In this document: one piece after another, positions 23,275-31,822 of the stretch
Numbering within the stretch: position 1 is the first letter of the stretch
Layout: every line of letters begins with the position of its first letter
Source of the DNA: Hyphomicrobiales bacterium
GTDB lineage: Bacteria > Pseudomonadota > Alphaproteobacteria > Rhizobiales > Hyphomicrobiaceae
Reading direction: 5' to 3'
Length of the DNA: 35,053 bases
Assembly (NCBI GenBank): GCA_003963125.1
Contig: RXJK01000240.1
Coordinates: 1-35,053, forward strand
Notes under the pieces: model-generated
Database searches by the model: none
Told to the model about the DNA's origin: nothing
What the model saw: only the letters and a program-made list of their open reading frames with translations
Program-made: the position numbers and the translations under genes

Positions 23275-24509
23275 GGCCGCGGCCTGCTGGCATCGGCGCT
23301 GGAGGCGAAGGGATTGGGCAGCAGCACCACGAAGCTGCCCTTCACCTTCGTCACGCCGGCCATCTTCGCGGCCGCATCGCCGGAACCGAAATAGAGATCG
23401 CCGCGCTCGGGCCCCTTGATCGCCGAGCCGACATCCTGCGCGATCATCAGCTTCTCGAACTTGCCCGACTTCTCCACGTGCCCCATGCCCTCGGCCGACA
23501 CGAAGATCGGGGTGCCGAGCGCGTGATAGGCGGGATCGACCGCGAGCGACCGCATCGGCGTCAGCGGCACGCCGAGCGCCCCGGGTGGCCCGTTCTCGCC
23601 GCCGTCGTCCGGCGCCTCGCGGAAGAACACGAACGAGGGGTTCTGCCACATGATCTTCTTGCCGCGCTCGCGATCGGCCTGCAGCCATGCCTTGAGCGCG
23701 TTGAGCGAAACCTTGTCCGCCGCCATCATCCCCTTGTCGATCAGGTACTGGCCGATGGAGGAATACTGGTGTCCGTTCTTGCCGTCGTAGTGGACGCGCG
23801 TAAACGTGCCGTCCGTGAGCTTCACCCGCGCCGAGCCCTGGATGTGCATGAAGAAGACATCGACCGGCTCGGCGAAATAGAGAAGCTCGAGCCCCTTGCC
23901 CTTGAGCGCCCCCTGCTCGATCTCGGCGCGCGTGAAGAACGGCTCCGATCCGGCCGCCGTCTTGCGCCCATGCGTCATCGCCCCGGCTTTGGCGGCCCGC
24001 GTCTCCTCGATCAGCGTCACGAGATCGGCGGGGCGCTTGTAGATCGGCGTCTGATAGGTCTCGTCCGGCACGCGCGAGCCCTGCAGCACCGGCTCGTAGT
24101 AGGCCGTGAGGAGCCCCGGCTTGCCCTTGTGCACGACGATATGCGGGCTGAAGTGCGTCTCGAAGAACGCCTTGGCGCCTGCCTTGTCGACCTTCGCGGG
24201 AAGCTTCTTGGCCTCGAGGCACGCGTCGAGCAGTTCTGGCGACGGCGGTGGTCGGCCACCCGTCGACTTTTCCTTCGACAGTCCGATCAGCCGGTCGCAG
24301 GAGGCGAGGAACGTGCGCAGCGCGGCGAGATGATCGTCGCTCTCCCAACCCGCGAGTTCCTGATAGCCCATGGCGACGAATTTCACGTCGCGGCGCATCT
24401 TCGGGTCGCCCTTGGTGCTGCCAGAAGCGGCCGCGGGGCCTGCCAGAAACAGCGGCGCGAGCGTCGCCGCGAGGATCCTGCGAAACGGGGAGCGCAACGA
24501 TCGCGGCAC
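23271..24509 (-). CDS. mltA: Membrane-bound lytic murein transglycosylase A
   Basis: The product is a 412-aa periplasmic lytic transglycosylase that cleaves the MurNAc–GlcNAc bond with formation of 1,6-anhydroMurNAc. A Sec signal (1–28, ending AAA) has no obvious lipobox, so it may be soluble rather than lipid-anchored. The MltA domain is marked by LLTAYYEPVLQGSR, VDVFFMHIQGSARV and the repeat-like GKNGHQYSSIGQYL. The C-terminal 3D domain contains MIAQDVGSAIKGPERGDLYF, with the catalytic Asp in AQD. The start is GTG 24509 preceded by GGGAG. It lies 62 bases after the Tim44-like gene, on the same strand. Confidence 0.93.
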   Translation of the reverse strand: MPRSLRSPFRRILAATLAPLFLAGPAAASGSTKGDPKMRRDVKFVAMGYQELAGWESDDHLAALRTFLASCDRLIGLSKEKSTGGRPPPSPELLDACLEAKKLPAKVDKAGAKAFFETHFSPHIVVHKGKPGLLTAYYEPVLQGSRVPDETYQTPIYKRPADLVTLIEETRAAKAGAMTHGRKTAAGSEPFFTRAEIEQGALKGKGLELLYFAEPVDVFFMHIQGSARVKLTDGTFTRVHYDGKNGHQYSSIGQYLIDKGMMAADKVSLNALKAWLQADRERGKKIMWQNPSFVFFREAPDDGGENGPPGALGVPLTPMRSLAVDPAYHALGTPIFVSAEGMGHVEKSGKFEKLMIAQDVGSAIKGPERGDLYFGSGDAAAKMAGVTKVKGSFVVLLPNPFASSADASRPRP

Positions 24510-24571
24510 CTGATGCTGCTCCCTCCCGCGCGCCGATCCCGCGACCCTACCGCTTGCCCGGCCCGCCGTGC

Positions 24572-25309
24572 CTAGTTCGCGGCCTGTGTCGCGATCAGGC
24601 GCCAGTTCGGATTGCGGGAGCTGACGTCGCGGGAGAACGTCCAGATGTCGGTGACTTCCTTGATCTTCTTCGGATCACCGAAGATCACTTCGCCGCCGCG
24701 GTCGCGCGTCGCCGTGATCAGTTCGCTCAGGAACTTCACCGTCACGTTGGCCGTACCGCCCTTAACGTCCGCATCGACGATATCGGCCGCTTTGATGCCG
24801 ACGAACGTCTGCTCAACCGTTTCGCCGCGGTTCTCGCGCTCGCCGATGGCGGCCGAGAAGCCCTCGAACACGTCGCGGCTCAGAAGGTCTTTCAGCGCGC
24901 GGCGGTTACCCTCGGCGAACGACGTGACGATAATCTCGTAGGCGACCTTGGCGCCCTTCAAGAAGCCATCCGGCTCGAAGCTCGTATCGGCGCGGGCGAT
25001 GTCCATCAGCCCCTTGGCCACGTCCTCGTTGGTGCCGGCGATGCTCTTGACCCGCTCTTCCACCGCTGCGATGGGACGCGCCTCCTGCGCAGGTTTCGCC
25101 GGGGTCTCTTCGCGCTCGCGCCGCGGCAGCGTGATGATCTTGTCTTGCGAGGCTGCAGCCTCGCGCCGCGCCTCCTGCTGGGCTTTATAGCGTTCGAAAC
25201 GGCCTTCCTCGTCGCCCGTCCTGCGCCCGAGAACACTGCGCAGCTTGAGGAAAATGACCACCGCGATCACCAGGAAAACGAGTGTCGTTACGTTGAACGT
25301 TCCGTCCAT
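24572..25309 (-). CDS. Tim44/TimA-like membrane-anchored protein
   Basis: The product is 245 aa. One N-terminal membrane segment (TTLVFLVIAVVIFLKL, about 8–23) is followed by a charged linker (24–90) with RRREREE-type repeats, then a Tim44-like domain (about 95–245) ending with IWTFSRDVSSRNPNWRLIAT. Bacterial TimA proteins are peripheral inner-membrane relatives of mitochondrial Tim44, found in alphaproteobacteria, with unclear function. ATG 25309 is the first with the membrane segment next to it; the frame opens upstream to 25381 without support. It lies between mltA and divergent fxsA, as usual in alphaproteobacteria. Confidence 0.9.
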   Translation of the reverse strand: MDGTFNVTTLVFLVIAVVIFLKLRSVLGRRTGDEEGRFERYKAQQEARREAAASQDKIITLPRREREETPAKPAQEARPIAAVEERVKSIAGTNEDVAKGLMDIARADTSFEPDGFLKGAKVAYEIIVTSFAEGNRRALKDLLSRDVFEGFSAAIGERENRGETVEQTFVGIKAADIVDADVKGGTANVTVKFLSELITATRDRGGEVIFGDPKKIKEVTDIWTFSRDVSSRNPNWRLIATQAAN

Positions 25310-25564
25310 CGCCGTTCTTTCGCGAGAGCCTCTGGCAGTCGTATATGGTTCTCCTGCGGGCCAAGCACCAGCCCCGGACATGATCCAGGCTATTTTTGGC
25401 TCGACGCTGGGAGCTACCGCCGCTATGGGGCGAACATTAGGCTATGCGGGTTCAGATTGAAAGCGGCAAGGCCCCGGACGGCCGCGGCGGGCGCTGGTAA
25501 ACGCTGTCTGAATCGGCCCCGTGAATCAGGACACTAGACAGCCACCTGCCTGCGAAGGGTTCCA

Positions 25565-26095
25565 ATGATCCGCCTGGCCATCGGCGTCTTCCTCATCGTC
25601 CTGCCGTTCCTGGAGTTGATCCTGCTGTTCCGGCTGACGCAGGCCATCGGCTTCCTGCCGACCCTGACGCTCATGGTCGCGAGTGCCGTAGGTGGCGGTA
25701 TGCTGGTGGCCCAGCAGAGCGCGGCGTCCTTTCGCAAGACGCTGGAAGCGGCGAGCCGTGGCGAGACCCCGGACGCGCCCGTGCTCGAAGGCATGTTTCT
25801 GATGCTGGCGGGCATCCTGCTGATCGTTCCCGGCCTGATCACCGATGCCATCGCCGGCCTGCTGCTGATCCCGCCCTTGCGCCACTGGCTGGCGCAGCGC
25901 GCCATGGCGAGCCTGATCCGCCGGGCCGCTGATCCCGATCCCTATCCTGAAAATCCGCGCAGGCCAGAGCGTGACGCCCGCACCCCGTTCGGCCAGAAGC
26001 CCGGCGCCGGCGGCCAGGGTCCCATCATTGAGGGCGAATTCCAGCGCCTCGACGAGCGCCCCAGGGGTCCGGGACAGGGCGGCGACCCGCGCTGA
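25565..26095 (+). CDS. fxsA: FxsA family membrane protein
   Basis: The product is 176 aa. Three to four hydrophobic segments lie in the first 130 residues (RLAIGVFLIVLPFLELILLF and LMLAGILLIVPGLITDAIAG among them), matching FxsA, which in E. coli relieves F-plasmid exclusion of phage T7; its cellular role is unknown. The LVAQQSAASFRKTL loop and the PGLITDAIAGLLLIPP motif are typical. The last 45 residues are a hydrophilic Pro/Gly/Arg tail. ATG 25565 has GAAGGG upstream. Divergent from the Tim44-like gene. Confidence 0.92.
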   Translation: MIRLAIGVFLIVLPFLELILLFRLTQAIGFLPTLTLMVASAVGGGMLVAQQSAASFRKTLEAASRGETPDAPVLEGMFLMLAGILLIVPGLITDAIAGLLLIPPLRHWLAQRAMASLIRRAADPDPYPENPRRPERDARTPFGQKPGAGGQGPIIEGEFQRLDERPRGPGQGGDPR

Positions 26096-26172
26096 CGCCG
26101 CCGCATTGCTCGCGACACCGGCCCATGCTAGCCCACGCGCGACCGAAATCCCTATTTTAAGGAGAGCCTTGG

Positions 26173-26646
26173 ATGGCCGACGCGACGACGGGTGGAACGG
26201 GCGGAACCTCGGGCGAGATCGTCCTCCGCATGGCCGGCCAGTACATCAAGGATCTCTCCTTCGAGAACCCCAACGTCCACAAGCTGGTCGGAGCCCAGGG
26301 TGACAACCCGCGCATCAACGTGGACCTCAACGTGTCCGCGTCCAATCTCGGCACCAACAACCTGCACGAGTCCCTGATCCACTTCCACGCCAAGGCAGAG
26401 AACAAGCTAGGCGTGATCTACGATCTCGAAGTCACCTACGGCGGCATCTACCAGGTCGAGAACCTGCCCCCGGAGAACCTCGAGGGCTTCCTGCACGTCA
26501 ATTGCGCGTTCCTGCTGTTCCCGTTCCTGCGCCGCCTCGTGGCCGACATCACGCGCGAAGGCGGCTTCCCGCCGCTCCTGCTCGACCCCGTCGACTTCGC
26601 CGCGCTCTACGAGCAGCGCCGGCAGCAGGCCGCAAAGCCCAACTGA
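26173..26646 (+). CDS. secB: Protein-export chaperone SecB
   Basis: The product is a 157-aa tetrameric cytosolic chaperone that keeps preproteins unfolded and delivers them to SecA. Family landmarks are QYIKDLSFENPNVHKL, VTYGGIYQVENLP, NCAFLLFPFLRRLVADITREGG and FPPLLLDPVDFAALYEQR. ATG 26173 has AAGGAGA upstream (26160–26166). Its stop is six bases from the convergent dnaQ stop; the bases around 26645–26668 form a short imperfect hairpin that may serve both genes. Confidence 0.96.
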   Translation: MADATTGGTGGTSGEIVLRMAGQYIKDLSFENPNVHKLVGAQGDNPRINVDLNVSASNLGTNNLHESLIHFHAKAENKLGVIYDLEVTYGGIYQVENLPPENLEGFLHVNCAFLLFPFLRRLVADITREGGFPPLLLDPVDFAALYEQRRQQAAKPN

Positions 26647-26652
26647 AGCCGG

Positions 26653-27378
26653 TCACCCGGCCTTCGCTTCCGAGGCCGGATCCTTCGGCATGTACTTGAG
26701 CCAGACCGCGTCGGGACCGAGCGTCCCGACGAACGCCTTGTGCGCCTCGACCTGCTCCGGCGTGACGCGCGGCGGCAGCGGCTCGGGCCGCTGGCGCGCC
26801 TTGCCGCCGTCGATCCGCGTCCGCGCGCTGCCACCGGTGCGTTCGGCAAGACCGAGCGTCGCCTGCCGTTCGCCGAGGAGTTCGACGTAGACCTGCGCCA
26901 GCAGCGCAGCATCCATGAGCGCGCCGTGCTTGGTGCGCTTGGTGTTGTCGACCCCGTAGCGTTTGCACAGCGCATCGAGGCTGTTCGGCCCGGCCGGGTG
27001 CTTACGCCGCGCAATCTGCAGCGTATCGACGATGCGATGCGCGGCAACGAGCGGTTTCGACAGCCGCGCAAGCTCCGCATTGATGAAGCCGTAATCGAAC
27101 GTCGCGTTGTGGGCGACGAGCGGCGCATCCCCGATGAACTCGAGGAATGGATCGCAGATCGCCGCGAACAGCGGCTTGTCCTTGAGGAACTCGAACGTCA
27201 GCCCGTGCACCGCGACGGCGTCGGGATGCACGTCGCGCTCGGGGTTGATGTAGTGGTGGAACTCGCGCCCCGTGGGGATGCGGTTGACGATCTCGATGCA
27301 GCCGATCTCGATCAGCCGGTCGCCGCGCGCCGGGTCGAGGCCCGTCGTTTCCGTGTCGAACACGATCTCACGCTGCAT
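26653..27378 (-). CDS. dnaQ: DNA polymerase III epsilon subunit (3'-5' proofreading exonuclease)
   Basis: The product is a 241-aa DEDDh exonuclease. ExoI DTETTG gives Asp8/Glu10, ExoII is HNATFDYGF, and ExoIII-epsilon has KHGALMDA with the catalytic His and Asp, so all acidic ligands are present. The C-terminal region after about 190 is basic and Pro-rich and ends in VWLKYMPKDP, the tail that binds the alpha subunit in alphaproteobacteria. It is the last gene of the minus-strand run ppsR–maf–aroE–coaE–dnaQ, starting 53 bases after coaE. Confidence 0.94.
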   Translation of the reverse strand: MQREIVFDTETTGLDPARGDRLIEIGCIEIVNRIPTGREFHHYINPERDVHPDAVAVHGLTFEFLKDKPLFAAICDPFLEFIGDAPLVAHNATFDYGFINAELARLSKPLVAAHRIVDTLQIARRKHPAGPNSLDALCKRYGVDNTKRTKHGALMDAALLAQVYVELLGERQATLGLAERTGGSARTRIDGGKARQRPEPLPPRVTPEQVEAHKAFVGTLGPDAVWLKYMPKDPASEAKAG

Positions 27379-27431
27379 CGAGGGAAGCCTTCGTCGGGCG
27401 ACGCACGCACGCGGATGGGGTCAGGAACCGC

Positions 27432-28049
27432 TCACGCCCAGAAGCGGGCATAGGCCGAGCCTTTCCGGCCCCGGAGCGACTCGATGATCCTATCGACCTG
27501 GGCCTGGGTCTCCTCGATCGAAACGCCCGTGTCCACAATATAATCGGCCCGCGCGCGCTTGTCCGCGTCGCTCATCTGCTTGGAAAGGATCTGGGCGAGT
27601 TTCTCGGGCGTCATCCCCGGCCGCGCCAGCACCCGGGCCCGTTGCGCCTCCGCGGGAGCACTGACCACCATCGTCACGTCGACGCGCTCGAGGCCTTTGG
27701 TTTCGAACAGCAGCGGCACTTCGAGCACGGCCATCTCGGCGCCCTTGCGCGCTTCGGCTTGCAGCAGCGCCTGCTCCGCACCGAACACCAGCGGGTGCAC
27801 GATCTTCTCCAGCCGCTTGAAATCCTCCGGATGCGCGAGCAGCCATTGCGCGAGCTTCTGGCGATCCACGTGCCCGTTGACCGTGGTGCCCGGGAAGGCC
27901 GCCTCGATCAGCGGCGCGGCGGCACCGCCGTTGTAGAGTTTGTGCACTTCGGCATCCGCATCGATGACCGCGAGCCCCAGCGCCCGCAGGCGCTGGGCGA
28001 CGGTCGATTTCCCCATGCCGATGGAGCCCGTGAGACCGATCAGCAGCAT
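27432..28049 (-). CDS. coaE: Dephospho-CoA kinase
   Basis: CoaE phosphorylates the 3'-hydroxyl of dephospho-CoA with ATP, the last step of CoA synthesis. The product is 205 aa, with P-loop GLTGSIGMGKST at 5–16, VIDADAEVHKLY, the HPLVFG region (His86) and EVPLLFETKG as in the family. Its ATG overlaps the aroE stop by one base (TGATG), so translation is coupled. Confidence 0.95.
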   Translation of the reverse strand: MLLIGLTGSIGMGKSTVAQRLRALGLAVIDADAEVHKLYNGGAAAPLIEAAFPGTTVNGHVDRQKLAQWLLAHPEDFKRLEKIVHPLVFGAEQALLQAEARKGAEMAVLEVPLLFETKGLERVDVTMVVSAPAEAQRARVLARPGMTPEKLAQILSKQMSDADKRARADYIVDTGVSIEETQAQVDRIIESLRGRKGSAYARFWA

Positions 28050-28894
28050 CAGGCTTTCTCCAGGTCGGCAACGATCAGAGCGCGCAATTCAGGCGTCACC
28101 TCCGGGCGCACGCCGAACCAGCGCGCGAAACCCGGCACGGCCTGGTGCAGCAGCATGCCCAGCCCGTCGACGATCGGCAGCCCGCGCGCCCGCGCCGCCG
28201 CCAGCAGCGGCGTGATCAGCGGCACGTAGACGATATCGGCGACCACCGTTCCCGCGGCGAGGCTGCCGACGTCGAAATCGAGCGGCCCCTGCCCCTTCAT
28301 GCCGAGCGACGTGGTGTTGACGACGAGCGCCGCGTCGCGGCAGGTGCGCGTGATGTCGTCCCACGCCACAGCCTGCACTCGCGGCCCGAAATGCTGTGCG
28401 AGCGCCTCGGCCCTGGCGACCGTCCGATTGACGACCCGGACCTCGGCGGCGCCATCCGCCAGCAAGGCGTGCACAATGGACCGCGCCGCACCGCCCGCCC
28501 CGAGCACCGCGACCAGCCGCCCATTGGCCGAAAATCCGCCGGTCGAGGCTTTCAGGTTGGCCATGAAGCCTTCGCCGTCCGTGCTGTCGGCGCACAGCGT
28601 TTCCCCTTCGAGCCAGAGCGTGTTCGCCGCCCCGATGGCCTCGGCCGCCGGGAGCCGCCTGTGAGCGAGCGCGAAAGCCGCCTCCTTGTGCGGGATCGTC
28701 ACGTTGCAGCCGACGAACCCTCGCCCGGGAAGATTCCCCAGGAAATCGGCCAGTTCCTCCGGCTTCACCGGCTCGCGCGTGTACGTCCCCGCGATCCCAT
28801 AGCGGTTGAGCCACCAGCCGTGGATCATCGGCGACCTCGAATGCGCGATCGGCCATCCGATCACGCATGCGCGCGTGAAGCTCGCATCCGTCAT
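28049..28894 (-). CDS. aroE: Shikimate dehydrogenase
   Basis: AroE reduces 3-dehydroshikimate to shikimate with NADPH. The product is 281 aa. The substrate site is HSRSPMIHG (19–26), NVTIPHK with catalytic Lys70, and Asp106 (STDGEGF). The cofactor motif is GAGGAARS (132–139), and NRTVARAE after beta-2 supports NADP specificity. C-terminal DGLGMLLHQAVPGFARWFG is standard. Its start overlaps the maf stop by four bases (ATGA). Confidence 0.95.
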   Translation of the reverse strand: MTDASFTRACVIGWPIAHSRSPMIHGWWLNRYGIAGTYTREPVKPEELADFLGNLPGRGFVGCNVTIPHKEAAFALAHRRLPAAEAIGAANTLWLEGETLCADSTDGEGFMANLKASTGGFSANGRLVAVLGAGGAARSIVHALLADGAAEVRVVNRTVARAEALAQHFGPRVQAVAWDDITRTCRDAALVVNTTSLGMKGQGPLDFDVGSLAAGTVVADIVYVPLITPLLAAARARGLPIVDGLGMLLHQAVPGFARWFGVRPEVTPELRALIVADLEKA

Positions 28895-29505
28895 GCCGGA
28901 ACCACCCCGAGGTCACGCAGTCGCCCGAGCAGCGCCAGAAGCGGCAGCCCGATGATGGTGAAGTGATCGCCCTCGATGCGCTCGAAGAGCTGGATGCCGC
29001 GCCCCTCGATTTCGTAGCCGCCCACCGTCTGGCACACGCGCTCGCCCATCGCCCGGAGATAGTCCTCGAGAAAGGCGTCCGAGAACGGGCGCATGCTCAT
29101 GCGCGCGATCTCCACATGCTTCCACACAACTTCTCCACGCTCGACCAACGCGATGCCCGAGTGCAGCGTGTGCGTCTTGCCGCGCAGGAGACGCAACTGC
29201 GCGCGCGCCGCCGATACGTCTTCTGCCTTGGAGATGAGCTCGTTCTCGAAGCCGAGCACCTGGTCGCAGCCGATCACGAGGGCGTCCGGCCTTTGCTCGC
29301 TCACAGCTTGTGCCTTAGCGACTGCCAGCGCGACAGCGATCTCCGACGCGCCCACAGCCTGCCCACGCGCTTTCAACGCGTTCTCCAGTGCCCGCTCGTC
29401 GATCTTGGCGACCGCGACGTCGAACACGAGCCCCGCGTCCTGCAGCATCTTGCGCCGGAAGGGGCTGCCCGAAGCGAGCACGAGCCGCGCGGCAGGGTCA
29501 GCCAT
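28891..29505 (-). CDS. maf: Maf-family nucleoside triphosphate pyrophosphatase
   Basis: The product is a 204-aa Maf-like house-cleaning pyrophosphatase acting on modified or canonical NTPs. The signature LASGSPFRRKML is at 10–21, with catalytic Asp81 (GCDQV), Lys93 (ISKAED) and the later EIEGRGIQLFERIEGDHFTIIGLPL. GCDQVL rather than ADTVV places it nearer the YceF-type subgroup than the dTTP/UTP type. The start lies inside the end of ppsR (8-base overlap). Confidence 0.93.
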   Translation of the reverse strand: MADPAARLVLASGSPFRRKMLQDAGLVFDVAVAKIDERALENALKARGQAVGASEIAVALAVAKAQAVSEQRPDALVIGCDQVLGFENELISKAEDVSAARAQLRLLRGKTHTLHSGIALVERGEVVWKHVEIARMSMRPFSDAFLEDYLRAMGERVCQTVGGYEIEGRGIQLFERIEGDHFTIIGLPLLALLGRLRDLGVVPA

Positions 29506-30355
29506 CGCTGCCCTCCTCCTCCGCGCCTTGCGGGCGCTCCCGCGCGTGCAGGAGGCTGATGATGGTCGCCGCCGTCTCTTCCACGGACTTGCGCGTCACG
29601 TCGATGACGGGCCAGCCGTGCTTGGCGCAGAGCCGCCGCGAGTAGGCGATCTCGTTGGCAATCTGTGTGCGGTCTGTGTATTCGTCGAGGTTGCGGTCGC
29701 CCAGGAGCTGCACCCGGTTGCGCCGGATTTCCGCGATGCGCTCGGGACTTGCGACGAGCCCAACCACGAACGCCGAATGCGGCTCGGTCAAAGCCAGCGG
29801 CAATTCGATCGACGGCACCAGCGGCAGGTTGGCGGTCTTGTAACCGCGCTGGGCGAGATACACGCTCGTCGGCGTCTTCGACGTGCGTGATATGCCCAGG
29901 ATGATGATGTCCGCCGTATTGAGATCCTGCGGCAGCTGTCCGTCATCATGCGCCATGGTGAAGTTCAACGCATCGATCCGCCGGAAATAGTCCGCATCGA
30001 CGATGTGCTGGCCCGCTACCACGGGCGTCTGCGGCGCGCCGAGGTAGGACTCGAAGATGGTCATGATCGGCTGCAGCACGTGCAGCGCCGGAACCTTCAG
30101 TTCCCGGCAGCGGCGCTCGATCTCGTCGATGAGTTCCCGCTTCACCACCGTATAGAGCACGATGCCGGGATTGGCCTCGACCTGGTCGAGCACGCGGTCG
30201 AGCTGCTTGGCCGTGCGGACCAGCGGATGCACGTGCTCGATGGGCCGGACCTGCGAATATTGCACGGCGGCCGCCTTCGCCATCGTGGTCAGGGTCTCCC
30301 CCGTGGCGTCCGAGATCAGGTGCAGGTGGAAGTAGCTTGCGGCGCGGTTGGGCAT
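29498..30355 (-). CDS. ppsR: Pyruvate, water/phosphate dikinase regulatory protein (DUF299)
   Basis: The product is a 285-aa bifunctional kinase/phosphorylase that uses ADP and phosphate to switch PEP synthase or pyruvate phosphate dikinase. HLHLISDATGET opens it, the P-loop-like GISRTSKT is at 154–161, and the tail WPVIDVTRKSVEETAATI is conserved. ATG 30355 is the first gene left of the candidate origin. It heads the run ppsR–maf–aroE–coaE(–dnaQ). This gene and hemE flank the replication origin in Caulobacter crescentus. Confidence 0.93.
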   Translation of the reverse strand: MPNRAASYFHLHLISDATGETLTTMAKAAAVQYSQVRPIEHVHPLVRTAKQLDRVLDQVEANPGIVLYTVVKRELIDEIERRCRELKVPALHVLQPIMTIFESYLGAPQTPVVAGQHIVDADYFRRIDALNFTMAHDDGQLPQDLNTADIIILGISRTSKTPTSVYLAQRGYKTANLPLVPSIELPLALTEPHSAFVVGLVASPERIAEIRRNRVQLLGDRNLDEYTDRTQIANEIAYSRRLCAKHGWPVIDVTRKSVEETAATIISLLHARERPQGAEEEGSDG

Positions 30356-30529
30356 GTGTGGAAAAGATCAGAGTTTCTCAACAGAGCCAAGCGGGCAGTT
30401 CCGGGCTGTGCCGGCCTCCCGTGCCGTCATCAACAAAGCTGTCCACACTGGAGCCTGACGGGAAGGAATTCGGCGCTTTCGAGCGTCCCCGTGCGTAAAG
30501 TCGCCATCCCGGGGTTGCTGTCACTCACT

Positions 30530-30680
30530 TCACAGGTTGTCGGATCGCTGGATCGGCAACCGGGGCACCCTTCGGGGTGCCACCTCAAAGGCTTGCCGCC
30601 TCTAGCGGTCCCGCCCGCCCGCGACTACGATGTCTGGACGAGGCGAGCCTCCGTCGGCACAAGCTGTCGACAACCTGTGA
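30530..30680. repeat. Perfect 13-bp inverted repeat, 125 bases apart
   Basis: TCACAGGTTGTCG at 30530–30542 recurs as its exact complement CGACAACCTGTGA at 30668–30680. It may be a pair of binding sites for one protein rather than a hairpin, given the spacing. Confidence 0.6.
30564..30581. repeat. UUCG stem-loop in the ppsR–hemE gap
   Basis: GGCACCC-TTCG-GGGTGCC is a perfect 7-bp hairpin with a stable tetraloop. No U-tract follows. Confidence 0.5.
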
Positions 30681-30775
30681 CTGAACGAGAATTGGCATAA
30701 CCCACCGCCTAAAGAGTCACAAAAGTAAAACTAAAACCTAGACTCTTGAATTGAAGAACAAGGCTGACCCATCCC

Positions 30776-31813
30776 GTGACGAGGCCCACCCGCAAGCTGC
30801 TCGAGACCCTGAAGGGGCACGCGCAACCGATCCCGCCCGTCTGGCTCATGCGGCAAGCCGGCCGGTATCTGCCCGAGTACCGGGCGACCCGCACCAAGGC
30901 CGGCGGGTTCCTCGACCTGTGCTACACGCCAGAGCTCGCCGCCGAAGTGACCCTGCAGCCGATCCGCCGCTACGGCTTCGACGCCGCGATCCTGTTCGCG
31001 GACATCCTGCTCGTCCCCGATGCCCTCGGCCAGCCGCTGAGCTTCCAGGAGGGCGAGGGCCCCAAGCTCGCCCCCATCCGCTCCGAGGCCGAACTCGCGA
31101 CCTTGAAGCCCGAAGCGACTCGGCCCAAGTTCGGCCGCGTCTTCGAAACGGTAGCGCGGCTGCGGCAGGACCTTCCCCATGAAACGACCCTCATCGGCTT
31201 CTGCGGCGCCCCTTGGACGGTCGCGACCTACATGGTCGCCGGCGGTGGCAGTTCGGACCAGGCCGACGCCCGCGCGTGGGCCTATCGCGACCCGGCAGGC
31301 TTCGGCCGGCTGATCGATCTTCTGACCGACGTCTCGGTCGAGTACCTCTCGGGACAGGTGGCAGCGGGCGCGGACGCCCTCCAAATTTTCGACACCTGGG
31401 CCGGCAGCCTCCCCGACAACGAATTCGCCCGCTGGGTCACTGAACCCACGACCCGCATGGTCGCCGCCCTGAAATCCCGCCACCCGGAGATCCCGACCAT
31501 CGCCTTCCCGCGCGGGGCGGCATCCCAGGCCAAAGCCTTCGCCGCAGCCACGAAGGTCGATGGATTGAGCTGCGACACCAGCATGCCGCTACCGGCGATG
31601 GCGGACCTCGGCGACACCGTCTGCGTGCAGGGCAACCTCGATCCCTTGCTGCTGGTCGCCGGCGGACCAGCACTCGACGCCCGCGTCGATGCCCTGAAGG
31701 CCGCCATGGCCGGCAAGCCCTACATCTTCAACCTGGGCCACGGGATCGTGCCGCAGACCCCGCCGGAGAACGTCGCGCGGCTCATTGCGCGCCTGCGTCA
31801 GACGTCAGGCTAA
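30776..31813 (+). CDS. hemE: Uroporphyrinogen decarboxylase
   Basis: HemE removes four acetate carboxyls from uroporphyrinogen III to give coproporphyrinogen III. The product is 345 aa, full length. The first signature PPVWLMRQAGRYLPEYR and the second, GFCGAPWTVATYMVAGGGS, are intact, and FADILLVPDALG has the catalytic Asp. C-terminal FNLGHGIVPQTPPENV is conserved. The start is GTG 30776 with AAGG about 12 bases upstream. An AT-rich leader precedes it. hemJ follows after nine bases. Confidence 0.95.
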   Translation: MTRPTRKLLETLKGHAQPIPPVWLMRQAGRYLPEYRATRTKAGGFLDLCYTPELAAEVTLQPIRRYGFDAAILFADILLVPDALGQPLSFQEGEGPKLAPIRSEAELATLKPEATRPKFGRVFETVARLRQDLPHETTLIGFCGAPWTVATYMVAGGGSSDQADARAWAYRDPAGFGRLIDLLTDVSVEYLSGQVAAGADALQIFDTWAGSLPDNEFARWVTEPTTRMVAALKSRHPEIPTIAFPRGAASQAKAFAAATKVDGLSCDTSMPLPAMADLGDTVCVQGNLDPLLLVAGGPALDARVDALKAAMAGKPYIFNLGHGIVPQTPPENVARLIARLRQTSG

Positions 31814-31822
31814 GAGGCGCCG

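Larger units (their letters stand above)
30356..30775. other. Candidate chromosomal replication origin (ppsR–hemE gap)
   Basis: These 420 bases without a gene lie between divergent ppsR and hemE, the position of Caulobacter Cori and of predicted origins in Hyphomicrobiales. Contents seen: a DnaA-box-like TGTGGAAAA (30357–30365, one mismatch to TGTGGATAA), CTGTCCACA (30439–30447, two mismatches), a perfect 13-bp inverted repeat (30530–30542 and 30668–30680), a UUCG hairpin (30564–30581) and an AT-rich stretch (30710–30757) next to hemE that could be the unwinding element. There is no CtrA-type TTAA-N7-TTAA box. Assignment rests mainly on gene context. Confidence 0.45.

Noticed and set aside
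30356-30775. CtrA-binding boxes in the candidate origin
   Set aside because: No TTAA occurs in the gap, so the TTAA-N7-TTAA motif is absent.
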